Assembly (NCBI RefSeq): GCF_021184025.1
Contig: NZ_CP036537.1
Coordinates: forward strand, 1,116,001 to 1,180,000
Origin: Rhodopseudomonas boonkerdii
Lineage (GTDB): Bacteria > Pseudomonadota > Alphaproteobacteria > Rhizobiales > Xanthobacteraceae
Length of the DNA stretch: 64,000 nt
Direction: 5' to 3'
How positions within the stretch are numbered: position 1 is the first letter of the stretch; every line of letters begins with the position of its first letter. Under the pieces are notes generated by a model. The model searched no databases and had not been told where the DNA came from. It worked only from the letters and a program-made list of their open reading frames with translations. Of the stretch, positions 27,109-35,202 are shown in pieces. The translations under genes and the position numbers were made by a program.

Positions 27109-27690
27109 ATGCTCAGACGAATGTATGATTGGTGCATCGACGCCGCTCACAAGCCCTATGCCGTCTGGATTCTCGGCATCGTCTCATTCGCGGAAAGTTC
27201 GTTCTTTCCCGTGCCGCCGGATGTGATGTTGATCCCGATGGCGCTGGCCCGGCCGAACAAAGCCTGGCTCTATGCCGGCATCTGTACGCTGACATCAGTC
27301 GCTGGCGGCGTGGTCGGTTATCTGATCGGCCATTTGCTCTATGACAGCGTCGGCCAATGGGTGATCCATTTCTACGGCTATGGCGACAAGGTCGAAGCCT
27401 TCCGTGCCGGCTATGCCGAGTATGGCGCCTGGATCATCCTGCTGAAGGGGCTGACGCCGATCCCCTACAAGCTGGTGACCATCACCTCGGGCTTCGCCAA
27501 CTATAATATCTGGATGTTCATCATCCTCTCGCTGATCGCCCGCGGCGCGCGCTTTTATGTGGTCGCGATCCTGATGAACCGTTACGGCGTCTGGATCCGC
27601 GAAACCATCGAGAAGCGCCTCGGCCTCTGGGTCGGCCTCGCGGTCGGTCTCGTCGTCATCGGCTTCATCATCGCTTTCCGTTTGTTCTAA
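27109..27690 (+). CDS. YqaA / DedA-type membrane protein
   Basis: A 193-residue inner-membrane protein of the SNARE-associated (DedA) superfamily, YqaA branch. The start MYDWCIDAAHKPYAVWILGIVSFAESSFFPVPPDVMLIPMAL and the central LKGLTPIPYKLVTITSGFA loop, with its conserved Pro and Arg/Lys, mark the family. About four or five hydrophobic segments are present, ending in GLAVGLVVIGFIIAF. DedA proteins are linked to proton-coupled lipid scrambling and envelope homeostasis. The role of the YqaA branch is less clear. Confidence 0.92.
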   Translation: MLRRMYDWCIDAAHKPYAVWILGIVSFAESSFFPVPPDVMLIPMALARPNKAWLYAGICTLTSVAGGVVGYLIGHLLYDSVGQWVIHFYGYGDKVEAFRAGYAEYGAWIILLKGLTPIPYKLVTITSGFANYNIWMFIILSLIARGARFYVVAILMNRYGVWIRETIEKRLGLWVGLAVGLVVIGFIIAFRLF

Positions 27691-27738
27691 CCGCCAATGG
27701 ACTTTCCCCGGCAAGGGTGCCGGAGTACGTTTCCAGAC

Positions 27739-28305
27739 ATGTCCGAGCCTGCGAATCCGTTGCGGTCTGATTTGCGTGTCGTCGCTATCGTGACGACGCT
27801 GGCTGTATTGCCGACGGCGGCGTGGCCGCAGGCGATGCAGCAGCAGACCGTCCCGCAGCAGAAATCCATCGTCATCCAGGTCGCTCCGGCACCGGCCACC
27901 CAGGCACCGCCGCCTCCGGCTGCCCTAACGCCGGCCCCGATGGCCCAGCAGGCCCCGCCACCTGCACCGGTGGAGCGGGAAAATCCCGGTCTTTTCAACG
28001 AGATCAACAAGCTGTTCAAGGATACGCCGTCGCTCGTTCCGTCCTGGTCGTTGCCGTCCCTCGGCTCGGGCAGCCTCAATACGGTGGTGAAAGGCCGGGT
28101 GATCTGTCCCGTCGCCGCCAATGGGGCGCCGGATTGCAAGGCGGCGTCCGACAAGCTTTGCCAGAGCAAGGGCTACAAGGAAGGCAAGAGCCTCGATACC
28201 GATGCGGCCCAGACCTGCTCGGCCAAGGTGATGATCCCCGGCCGCAAGCCCGAAGAGGGGGATTGCCGGACGGACAATTACGTGACCCAGGCCGTCTGCC
28301 AGTAG
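27739..28305 (+). CDS. Exported Pro/Ala-rich hypothetical protein
   Basis: A 188-residue protein from ATG 27739, with a hydrophobic signal-like segment (VVAIVTTLAVLPTAAWPQA). Then come a Gln/Pro/Ala-rich linker (about residues 37-75), an amphipathic NPGLFNEINKLFKDTPSLVPSW and a cysteine-bearing C-terminal domain (contexts VICPVAANGAPDCKAASDKLCQSKGY, AQTCSAK, DCRTD, AVCQ). The even spread of cysteines suggests disulfides. It begins 48 bases after the YqaA gene and may be co-transcribed. No family is recognised. Confidence 0.72.
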   Translation: MSEPANPLRSDLRVVAIVTTLAVLPTAAWPQAMQQQTVPQQKSIVIQVAPAPATQAPPPPAALTPAPMAQQAPPPAPVERENPGLFNEINKLFKDTPSLVPSWSLPSLGSGSLNTVVKGRVICPVAANGAPDCKAASDKLCQSKGYKEGKSLDTDAAQTCSAKVMIPGRKPEEGDCRTDNYVTQAVCQ

Positions 28306-28455
28306 GAATATTCCGCCACACGGTGCCGCAAGCCTGCCGCTGTATTGCCGCAACGCAATTGCCATCCGCACGGCGTTTCTGGCATGTTTGCGGTGCATCA
28401 CAGGCCCGTTTTGCGGGCCGCTTTCATAAGAAACGACCTCGAGGAATTCTCCCCA

Positions 28456-29424
28456 ATGTCCATGCCGGCTTTGTTCAAAAACCGCCTGTCGCTGCCCGTG
28501 ATCGGCTCCCCGCTGTTCATCATCTCGGGGCCTGATCTCGTCATCGCGCAGTGCAAGGCCGGTATCGTCGGTTCGTTTCCCGCCTTGAACGCGCGTCCGG
28601 CAGCGCTGCTCGACGAATGGCTGCATCGGATCAAGGAAGAGCTCGCCGCCCACGACAAAGCGAATCCGGATCGCCCGTCGGCGCCTTTTGCGGTCAATCA
28701 GATCGTTCACAAGTCCAACAACCGCCTCGAGCAGGATCTGGCGCTGTGCGAGAAGCACAAGGTGCCGATGATCATCACCTCGCTCGGCGCACGCGAAGAA
28801 CTCAACCAGGCGGCCCATGGCTGGGGCGGCATCGTCTTCCACGACGTCATCAACCAGCGCTTCGCTCACAAGGCCATCGAGAAGGGGGCCGATGGTTTGA
28901 TTCTCGTCGCGGCCGGTGCCGGCGGTCATGCCGGCGAAATCTCGCCGCTCGCTTTCGTCGCTGAGACCCGGGCCTGGTTCGATGGCCCGATCGCGCTGTC
29001 GGGCGCCATCGGCAATGGTCGCGCCATCAAGGCCGCGCGGGTGCTCGGTGCCGACTTCGCCTATATCGGCTCGGCCTTCATCGCGACCGAGGAGGCCAAT
29101 GCGGTGCAGGGCTACAAGGATATGGTGGCGTCCTCGGCGGCCGAGGATATCGTCTATTCGAATCTCTTTACCGGCGTGCACGGCAACTATCTGAAGCCGT
29201 CCATCGTCGCCGCCGGCATGGACCCGGACAACCTGCCGGTCTCCGATCCCTCCAAGATGAATTTCGGCACCGACGCCAATGGCGAACGCCAGAAGCCGAA
29301 AGCGTGGAAGGAGATCTGGGGCAGCGGTCAGGGCATCGGCAGCGTCAAGCAGGTCGTGCCCGTGGCCGAACTCGTTGCGCGCTTCAAGAAGGAATATGAC
29401 GAAGCAATCGACCCGCCACTGTGA
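28456..29424 (+). CDS. NAD(P)H-dependent flavin oxidoreductase, nitronate monooxygenase-like
   Basis: A 322-residue FMN TIM-barrel enzyme of the 2-nitropropane dioxygenase / enoyl reductase II group. The start KNRLSLPVIGSPLFIISGPDLVIAQCKAGIVGSFPALNARP contains the FMN-binding ends of the first strands. The GAGGHAGEISPLAFVAETR and GSAFIATEEANA segments carry the phosphate-binding loops and near-active-site histidine. A region of about 50 residues beyond the classical NMO length is present near the C-terminus. Its GTGA overlap with the next gene links it to a thioesterase, hinting at acyl-CoA chemistry; the true substrate is unknown. Confidence 0.88.
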   Translation: MSMPALFKNRLSLPVIGSPLFIISGPDLVIAQCKAGIVGSFPALNARPAALLDEWLHRIKEELAAHDKANPDRPSAPFAVNQIVHKSNNRLEQDLALCEKHKVPMIITSLGAREELNQAAHGWGGIVFHDVINQRFAHKAIEKGADGLILVAAGAGGHAGEISPLAFVAETRAWFDGPIALSGAIGNGRAIKAARVLGADFAYIGSAFIATEEANAVQGYKDMVASSAAEDIVYSNLFTGVHGNYLKPSIVAAGMDPDNLPVSDPSKMNFGTDANGERQKPKAWKEIWGSGQGIGSVKQVVPVAELVARFKKEYDEAIDPPL

Positions 29425-30218
29425 ACGGGTTGGACGCGCATCTCATGGACGCCATCTATCGTATCGACGGCAATCGTGTCGTCACAAGCCCGCATGCGGC
29501 AGGGCCGTGGAATCCGCACATGCAGCACGGCTCGGCGCCGTCAGCGCTGGTGACGTGGCTCGCCGAGCAGCTGCCGACGGCATCGCCAATGGCAGTGACG
29601 CGTGTCACCATCGATCTGATGCGACCGGTGCCGGTGGCGCCACTCACCTATGAGATCGAGGTGCTGCGCGAAGGTCGCAAGATCCAGCTCGTCGGCATTC
29701 GCCTGCTCTCGAACGGCACTCTGGTCACCAATGCGACAGTGCTGAAGATGCGTGTCGAAGCGCAGACGCTCCCGGCGGAGATCAGGGACGCGCCGGTCAC
29801 CGTGCCGCTTCCCGACGCACCTGGCCTGACCGAGCCGAGCGATCACAGCAGCGCTTTCGTCACGGGGGTCAGCATCCGTGTCGTGCATGGCGGCTTTCGC
29901 AAGCTCGGTCCCGGCGCGATTTGGTATCGTGCCAACCGCGCCGTCGTCGAAGGCCAGCCGATTTCGCAGGCGATGCGCGCAGTCATCGCGTCCGATTTCA
30001 GCAACGGTTCGTCCTCGGTGCTGAACTTCAAGGACTGGATGTTCATGAATGCCGATCTGACCGTCAGCCTTGCGCGGCCGCCGGTGGGCGACTGGATCTT
30101 GCTGGATTCAGAGACCTGGGTCGGTCCTGACGGCGCCGGGCTGGCTGCCTCCAAGCTGGCCGATGCGAATGGCTATTTCGGCCGCGCAGTACAGAGCCTG
30201 GTCATCGAACGGCGTTGA
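29421..30218 (+). CDS. Hotdog-fold acyl-CoA thioesterase family protein
   Basis: A 265-residue protein with two hotdog halves as in the TesB-like/4HBT_3 family: an N-terminal half with QHGSAPSALVTWLAEQL and TRVTIDLMRPVPVAPLTYEIEVLREGRKIQL, and a C-terminal half with AVIASDFSNGSSSVLNFKDWMFMNADLTVSLARPPVGDWI and SETWVGPDGAGLAASKLAD. Such enzymes hydrolyse acyl-CoA esters or act as scaffolds. The GTG start overlaps the preceding flavin enzyme stop, so the two are made together. Confidence 0.85.
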   Translation: MNGLDAHLMDAIYRIDGNRVVTSPHAAGPWNPHMQHGSAPSALVTWLAEQLPTASPMAVTRVTIDLMRPVPVAPLTYEIEVLREGRKIQLVGIRLLSNGTLVTNATVLKMRVEAQTLPAEIRDAPVTVPLPDAPGLTEPSDHSSAFVTGVSIRVVHGGFRKLGPGAIWYRANRAVVEGQPISQAMRAVIASDFSNGSSSVLNFKDWMFMNADLTVSLARPPVGDWILLDSETWVGPDGAGLAASKLADANGYFGRAVQSLVIERR

Positions 30219-30311
30219 CGTTCGCACATGATCCGACCATTCCATGCCGATGATGGAACCCGGTTTCGCCCGCCGGGTTGATATTCCTTTAGTGACGGAC
30301 GGAATGTGGCG

Positions 30312-31787
30312 ATGGACAAGGCCAAGACAGGTATCTGGGGGCTGGACGACGTTCTCTCCGGTGGTCTGTCCAGGGGACATATATTTCTCCTCGAAGGGGC
30401 TCCGGGGACCGGGAAGACCACCGTGGCGCTGCAATTCCTGCTCGAAGGTGCGCGAACCGGCGAGAAGGGTCTCTACATCACCATGTCGGAATCCGAGCAG
30501 GAGCTGCGCGATGGCGCATTGTCCCACGGTTGGACGATCGGTGACCACATCGACGTGTTTGAGCTGTTGCCGCCGGAGAGCCTGCTGGACGACGACCAAC
30601 GGCAGAGCCTGCTCTATTCGTCAGATCTCGAACTCGGCGAGACTACGCGGCGGATCTTCGAGGCCGTGGAGCGCCACAAGCCGACGCGTCTCGTGCTCGA
30701 CAGCCTGTCAGAAATCCGTCTGCTCGCGCAAAGCTCGCTGCGCTATCGCCGCCAGATCCTCGCCATCAAGCATTACTTCGGACGCTATGCCGCCACCGTG
30801 ATGATGCTCGACGATCTCACGGCGGATATTACCGATCACACCGTCCATAGTATCGCCCACGGTGTGCTGCGGCTCGAGGAGCTGGCGCCGGATTATGGCG
30901 CTGAGCGGCGGCGTATCCGTGTCACCAAATATCGCGGATCCCAATTCCGCGGCGGCTATCACGATGCCTCCATCACCACCGGCGGGCTGAACGTGTTTCC
31001 GCGCCTCGTGGCATTGGAGCATCGCATCGGACAGGACCGTGCCGCTCGATCGACGGGCGTTGCCGCTTTCGATGCCTTGCTCGGCGGCGGCATCGAAAGC
31101 GGGTCGAGCACCCTGATCCTGGGGCCGTCGGGCACCGGTAAGTCGCTGATCGCGATTGTGAATGTGCTGGCTGCAATCAGGCGGGGTGAGAAAGCCGCGA
31201 TCTTCATCTTCGACGAGGAAGTCGGCCTGCTGTTGGACCGCATGAAGAAGATCGGCATCGATCTCGTTGCCTTGCGTGACAATGAGCAATTGGTCATCGA
31301 GCAGGTCGACGCAACGGAATTGTCTCCGGGTGAATTCGCCCATCGCGTCCGCAAGCATGTCGATGAGCAGGATATCAAGACAGTGGTGATCGACAGTCTC
31401 AATGGCTATCAGGCCGCGATGCCGCAGGAAAATTGGCTCGTGCTCCATATGCACGAGTTGCTGCAGTATCTGAACCGGCGCGGCGCAGCGACCTTCCTGA
31501 CGGTCGCACAGCATGGTCTCGTCGGCGACATGAAGGCGCCGGTGGACGTCACCTATCTCGCCGATACGGTCATCTTGCTGCGCTATTTCGAGGCTTTCGG
31601 CGCCGTACATCGTGCGGTTTCCGTGGTGAAGAAGCGCACCGGCATGCATGAGACGACCATTCGGGAATATCGGATCGATGAACGCGGTCTCACCGTTGGC
31701 GACCCGCTGAAGGCGTTTCAGGGCGTATTGCGTGGCGTGCCGAGTTACGCCGGCGCGACGCCGATGCTGGATGGAAGCAAGTCGTGA
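30312..31787 (+). CDS. KaiC-like double-domain ATPase
   Basis: A 491-residue protein made of two RecA/KaiC domains. The first has Walker A GAPGTGKTT at 29-37 and Walker B LVLDSLSEIR; the second has Walker A GPSGTGKS at 271-278 and VVIDSLNGY. The catalytic glutamate pair of KaiC is kept in domain 2 (FDEE, 301-303) but is Ser-Glu in domain 1 (TMSESEQ). At the place of the cyanobacterial Ser431-Thr432 phosphosites the sequence reads Thr-Tyr (DVTYLADTVILLRYFE, 414-415). No kaiA or kaiB is nearby. The stop overlaps the start of a hybrid histidine kinase gene, so it probably feeds a two-component output rather than a complete clock. Confidence 0.92.
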   Translation: MDKAKTGIWGLDDVLSGGLSRGHIFLLEGAPGTGKTTVALQFLLEGARTGEKGLYITMSESEQELRDGALSHGWTIGDHIDVFELLPPESLLDDDQRQSLLYSSDLELGETTRRIFEAVERHKPTRLVLDSLSEIRLLAQSSLRYRRQILAIKHYFGRYAATVMMLDDLTADITDHTVHSIAHGVLRLEELAPDYGAERRRIRVTKYRGSQFRGGYHDASITTGGLNVFPRLVALEHRIGQDRAARSTGVAAFDALLGGGIESGSSTLILGPSGTGKSLIAIVNVLAAIRRGEKAAIFIFDEEVGLLLDRMKKIGIDLVALRDNEQLVIEQVDATELSPGEFAHRVRKHVDEQDIKTVVIDSLNGYQAAMPQENWLVLHMHELLQYLNRRGAATFLTVAQHGLVGDMKAPVDVTYLADTVILLRYFEAFGAVHRAVSVVKKRTGMHETTIREYRIDERGLTVGDPLKAFQGVLRGVPSYAGATPMLDGSKS

Positions 31788-33841
31788 GGCCAGGACCATT
31801 TTCCGAACGTGCCGTCATTCTGGCGCCGACCGGCCGTGATGCAGCGGTGGCCGAGAATTTGATTCTGGAAGCCGGGTACTTTGCAACCGTTTGCGAAGAC
31901 TTTGATCACCTCGTGCAGGAGGTTGAAGGCGGTGCCGGCTGCGCCGTGATCGCGGATGAAGCGATTAAGACGGCCGATCTGCGCCACCTCGATCGCTGGC
32001 TTCACAATCAGCCTGTCTGGTCGGATTTTCCTATCGTGTTGTTGACGCGCCATGGCGGCGGCCCTGAGCGAAATCCCGATGCGACGCGGTTGCGTCAGGT
32101 GTTCGGGAATATCACGTTCCTCGAACGGCCGTTCCATCCGACGACTTTGGTCAGTGTTGTGGGTTCTGCCGTGCGCGCGCGCCGTCGCCAGTATCAGACG
32201 CGGACCATTCTCGAAGACCTCAGTGACAGCCAGGCGCTCTTGCAAACCGCGCTCGATGCCGGTCGGCTAGGGGCGTTCGAACTACATCTGCCGGACATGC
32301 GGCTCGAGGTCTCGGAAACGACCAAGGCCTGTTTTGGCCGCAGGCCGGACGAGGTCTTTACGTTTGCCGATCTACAGGCCTCGGTGCATCCGGACGATCG
32401 AGCGCAGCGCCAGAACGCACTCGATGCGACGCTGACGACTGGCGTCGACTACAATGTGGAGTATCGCAATGTCTGGGCCGATGGGACGGTGCACTGGGTA
32501 GAGACGCGCGCGCGCATCGTGCGCGGGCTGAATGGTGCGCCGAAAACGCTGGTCGGCGTTTCCGTGGATATCACCGCGCGGAAGAACGCCGATATCGAAC
32601 GAGATAAATTGTTCGACCAACTTACATACGAACGCTCCACGCTTGCCGAACTGACGGCCACGCTCGAAGAGCGGGTCGAGCAACGCACAGCTGACCTCCT
32701 TAAGGAGTCTGCCGCCCGCGAACGCGCGCAGGAGCAATTACGCCAGGCGCAGAAGATGGAGATCATCGGCCAGCTTACCGGCGGTGTGGCGCACGACTTC
32801 AATAACTTGCTGATGGCGGTGATGGGCAATCTCGAACTGCTGCGCAAGCGCATGCCCGACGATTCCAGGCTCCAGCGACTGCTCGATGGCGCCATGCAGG
32901 GCGCTGAACGCGGCGCCTCACTGACGCAACGTCTGCTCGCCTTTGCGCGCCAGCAGGATCTTCGCACGGAAGCGGTGGATCTCGGGGCGCTGGTGCGGGG
33001 TATGAGCGACCTGCTCGACCGCTCGCTCGGCCCGCGCATCGTGCTGAGTTTCGATATTCCCGACGGGCTGCCTCAGGCACGGATCGATGCCAATCAGCTC
33101 GAGCTTGCCATCCTCAATCTCGTCATCAATGCCCGCGACGCCATGCATGATGGCGGCGCCATCGCGATCAAGCTCTCCAGTCATCGCATCGAAAAGCATG
33201 CCGGAACATTGAAGGCGGGTGACTATCTCAAAGTCTCGATCATCGACGATGGCGAGGGCATGTCCCCGGAGACCCTGAAGAAGGCCATCGAGCCGTTCTT
33301 CTCCACCAAGCCCATCGGTAAAGGCACGGGTCTGGGCCTGTCGATGGTGCACGGTCTCGCCGAACAGCTTGGCGGCACGCTCGAACTCACCAGCACGGTC
33401 GGGCAGGGGACGACAGCGACACTGATCCTGCCGGCGACCAGTGCTGCGCCGGTTGTTGTCGATGAGATCGAGCCGGAACGACAGGAAGTACGTTCAGCCA
33501 TCATCCTATTCGTCGATGACGATCCACTGATCGCCATGTCTGCGGCGGAGATGCTGGAAGATCTCGGGCACAAGGTGATCCCCGCCAGTTGTGGCCGCGA
33601 TGCGCTGGATATCTTGCACAGCGCGCAGCCGCTCGACCTGATGATGACCGATCACATGATGCCCGGCATGACCGGGATCGAGCTCGCGGCACGGTCCCGC
33701 GAGGTGCGGCCGCGGCTCCCGATCCTGCTTGCGACCGGTTATGCGGACCTGCCGGAAGGCGTCCAGCTCGATCTGCCGCGTCTGGCAAAACCCTATCATC
33801 AGGCGCAGCTGAGAGATCGGCTCGAACAGCTGCTGGGGTGA
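31784..33841 (+). CDS. Hybrid histidine kinase (pseudo-receiver, PAS, HisKA-HATPase, receiver)
   Basis: A cytosolic 685-residue kinase starting at GTG 31784 within the KaiC-like stop (GTGA). Domains in order: residues 8-130, receiver-like fold lacking the N-terminal acidic pair (RAVILAPTGRDAAVAEN ... FLERPFHP); 150-270, PAS (ending TLVGVSVDITARKN); 271-328, coiled coil; the histidine at 337 in LTGGVAHDFNNLLMAVMGNL; N box NLVINARDAM; DDGEGM; GKGTGLGLSMVHG; and a C-terminal receiver from 573 (FVDDDPLIAM, phospho-Asp 623 in MMTDHMMPG, Lys in LAKPY). There are no membrane helices. The pairing suggests the KaiC-like ATPase state is the input signal. Confidence 0.93.
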   Translation: MRPGPFSERAVILAPTGRDAAVAENLILEAGYFATVCEDFDHLVQEVEGGAGCAVIADEAIKTADLRHLDRWLHNQPVWSDFPIVLLTRHGGGPERNPDATRLRQVFGNITFLERPFHPTTLVSVVGSAVRARRRQYQTRTILEDLSDSQALLQTALDAGRLGAFELHLPDMRLEVSETTKACFGRRPDEVFTFADLQASVHPDDRAQRQNALDATLTTGVDYNVEYRNVWADGTVHWVETRARIVRGLNGAPKTLVGVSVDITARKNADIERDKLFDQLTYERSTLAELTATLEERVEQRTADLLKESAARERAQEQLRQAQKMEIIGQLTGGVAHDFNNLLMAVMGNLELLRKRMPDDSRLQRLLDGAMQGAERGASLTQRLLAFARQQDLRTEAVDLGALVRGMSDLLDRSLGPRIVLSFDIPDGLPQARIDANQLELAILNLVINARDAMHDGGAIAIKLSSHRIEKHAGTLKAGDYLKVSIIDDGEGMSPETLKKAIEPFFSTKPIGKGTGLGLSMVHGLAEQLGGTLELTSTVGQGTTATLILPATSAAPVVVDEIEPERQEVRSAIILFVDDDPLIAMSAAEMLEDLGHKVIPASCGRDALDILHSAQPLDLMMTDHMMPGMTGIELAARSREVRPRLPILLATGYADLPEGVQLDLPRLAKPYHQAQLRDRLEQLLG

Positions 33842-34022
33842 GTTTCGATCTAAGTACTATCAATGAGACATTGGACGCCGGTTTCGCGCGACGATGCTGC
33901 ATGCCATTGCCAGCCTGGATCCTGCTCCGTCCCGCTTTTGCAATTGCAGCAGATTAACGTTTCGCTAACCGGCGTTAACGCACGATCAGGAACAGCCGAT
34001 TCGACCCATTGCGGGACCGATT

Positions 34023-34292
34023 ATGAATAGTGACATCCGTCTTCCCCGGACGCCGGCCACTCTCGACGAAATCCGCGCGCGTGTCGCCCTTGCCTTTGGC
34101 CGCAATTTCCTTTGCCGCGATATCCGGTTCGAGGTGATTTCGACGCCGCGCCTCGGCCAGGGGGCCAATTGGACCATCAGCATGCAGCAGGTGACGCCTG
34201 ACGCGCTTTGGGAAGCCTCGGAGATCGTTTCGGACATCCAGGAGGCTTATTTCCTGATGGACAAGTACAGCATCCTGTCACACGCCGCCTGA
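34023..34292 (+). CDS. Small hypothetical protein
   Basis: An 89-residue soluble protein; GGGACCGATT precedes the ATG. It begins NSDIRLPRTPATLDEIRARVALAFG and has no signal peptide or cysteine cluster beyond a single NFLCRD. The composition suggests a compact alpha/beta domain. It lies about 180 bases after the hybrid kinase on the same strand, in front of which an AT-rich stretch with GTTAAC-type words may hold a promoter. The family is not recognised. Confidence 0.65.
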   Translation: MNSDIRLPRTPATLDEIRARVALAFGRNFLCRDIRFEVISTPRLGQGANWTISMQQVTPDALWEASEIVSDIQEAYFLMDKYSILSHAA

Positions 34293-34411
34293 GATCTGCG
34301 CGTGCTGTTTTCACGTGGTATGGTTAGGCCTTAATTAATCTCCATTTGTGAGGAGGATGGTCTGGGGATGTCCTTGGAGATCCCAGGGGGCTATCGCAAA
34401 CGGAGACTGGC

Positions 34412-35083
34412 TTGACACGCGCGCTGATCTTTCTGGCCCTGGGCTGCCTGCTGCTGACCGGCGTCGCGGTGGCCAGCATTCTCGGTGGCGACAGCGTGCC
34501 GATGCTGCCGTCGTCGGGCTCGTCCCATGTGACCCAAAGCTCAATCCCTGTGTCGCGCGGCCCTGTTGCCAATCGCGAGGGCAAGACAGACCGGCTGCCG
34601 CCGGCCGCGATGATGGCTTCGTTCGAGCCTGCGGAGAGTAACCCGCCTGCCGGCCAGCTGCGCCAGGCCTTCGCCAATGACGGTCTGATCGAACTACCGC
34701 GGAATTCGACCGCCTTGCCGCCGGTGGTGGTGCCGCAGCCGGCTGCGCGGCCAAAGGTGACTGCCAAGAACAACGGCCAGAAGAATTACACGCTGCTCAG
34801 CGATGCCCAGATTTCGGCGATCAAGGGACGACTCAACCTGACACCGTCGCAGGAAGCCTATTGGCCGGATATCGAGCTCGCCCTGCGCGCCATCGCCAGA
34901 AAGATGCATGACAACAAGCCGGCTGCAGGCAATGCGCCGCCTATCGATCCCGAGAGCGCCGAAGTTCAGCAGTTGAAGTCGGCGGCCATGCCGCTGTTAT
35001 TCCAGTTGCGCGAAGACCAGAAGCGCGAGGTCCGCGCATTGGCCCGGATCATCGGATTGGAAAAGGTCGCCGCGGCGATCTGA
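34412..35083 (+). CDS. Exported LTXXQ-motif (Spy/CpxP-like) protein
   Basis: A 223-residue protein beginning with TTG at 34412, supported by CGGAG six bases upstream and by the signal-anchor TRALIFLALGCLLLTGVAVAS right after it. A Pro-rich linker occupies about residues 25-120. The C-terminal helical part contains KGRLNLTPSQEAYWPDIELALRAIARKMHD, the LTxxQ-type motif of the Spy/CpxP chaperone family, and ends LREDQKREVRALARIIGLEKVAAAI. Such proteins guard periplasmic proteins during envelope stress. The exact role here is inferred. Confidence 0.75.
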   Translation: MTRALIFLALGCLLLTGVAVASILGGDSVPMLPSSGSSHVTQSSIPVSRGPVANREGKTDRLPPAAMMASFEPAESNPPAGQLRQAFANDGLIELPRNSTALPPVVVPQPAARPKVTAKNNGQKNYTLLSDAQISAIKGRLNLTPSQEAYWPDIELALRAIARKMHDNKPAAGNAPPIDPESAEVQQLKSAAMPLLFQLREDQKREVRALARIIGLEKVAAAI

Positions 35084-35202
35084 TCTCTACCAAATTACCA
35101 TTTTCGCCACTACGCAGCGACGTTGACATATTGTCGCGGGTGTCATCCGCGCTTCGCACTGGGCATGCAGAAATTAACGCCTGTTAACCGCAGGGGCGTT
35201 GC

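Noticed and set aside
30306..33841. A complete Kai clock
   Set aside because: Only a KaiC-like protein is present; no kaiA- or kaiB-like gene is found in the flanking DNA, so it is reported as KaiC-like only.
33954..33969. CtrA-like site TTAA-N7-CTAAC upstream of 34023
   Set aside because: One mismatch from the consensus and similar GTTAAC-type words occur in several gaps here; no supporting context.
35100..35202. Pho box upstream of pit
   Set aside because: Only one TGTCATC half-site was seen, without the second repeat needed for PhoB binding.
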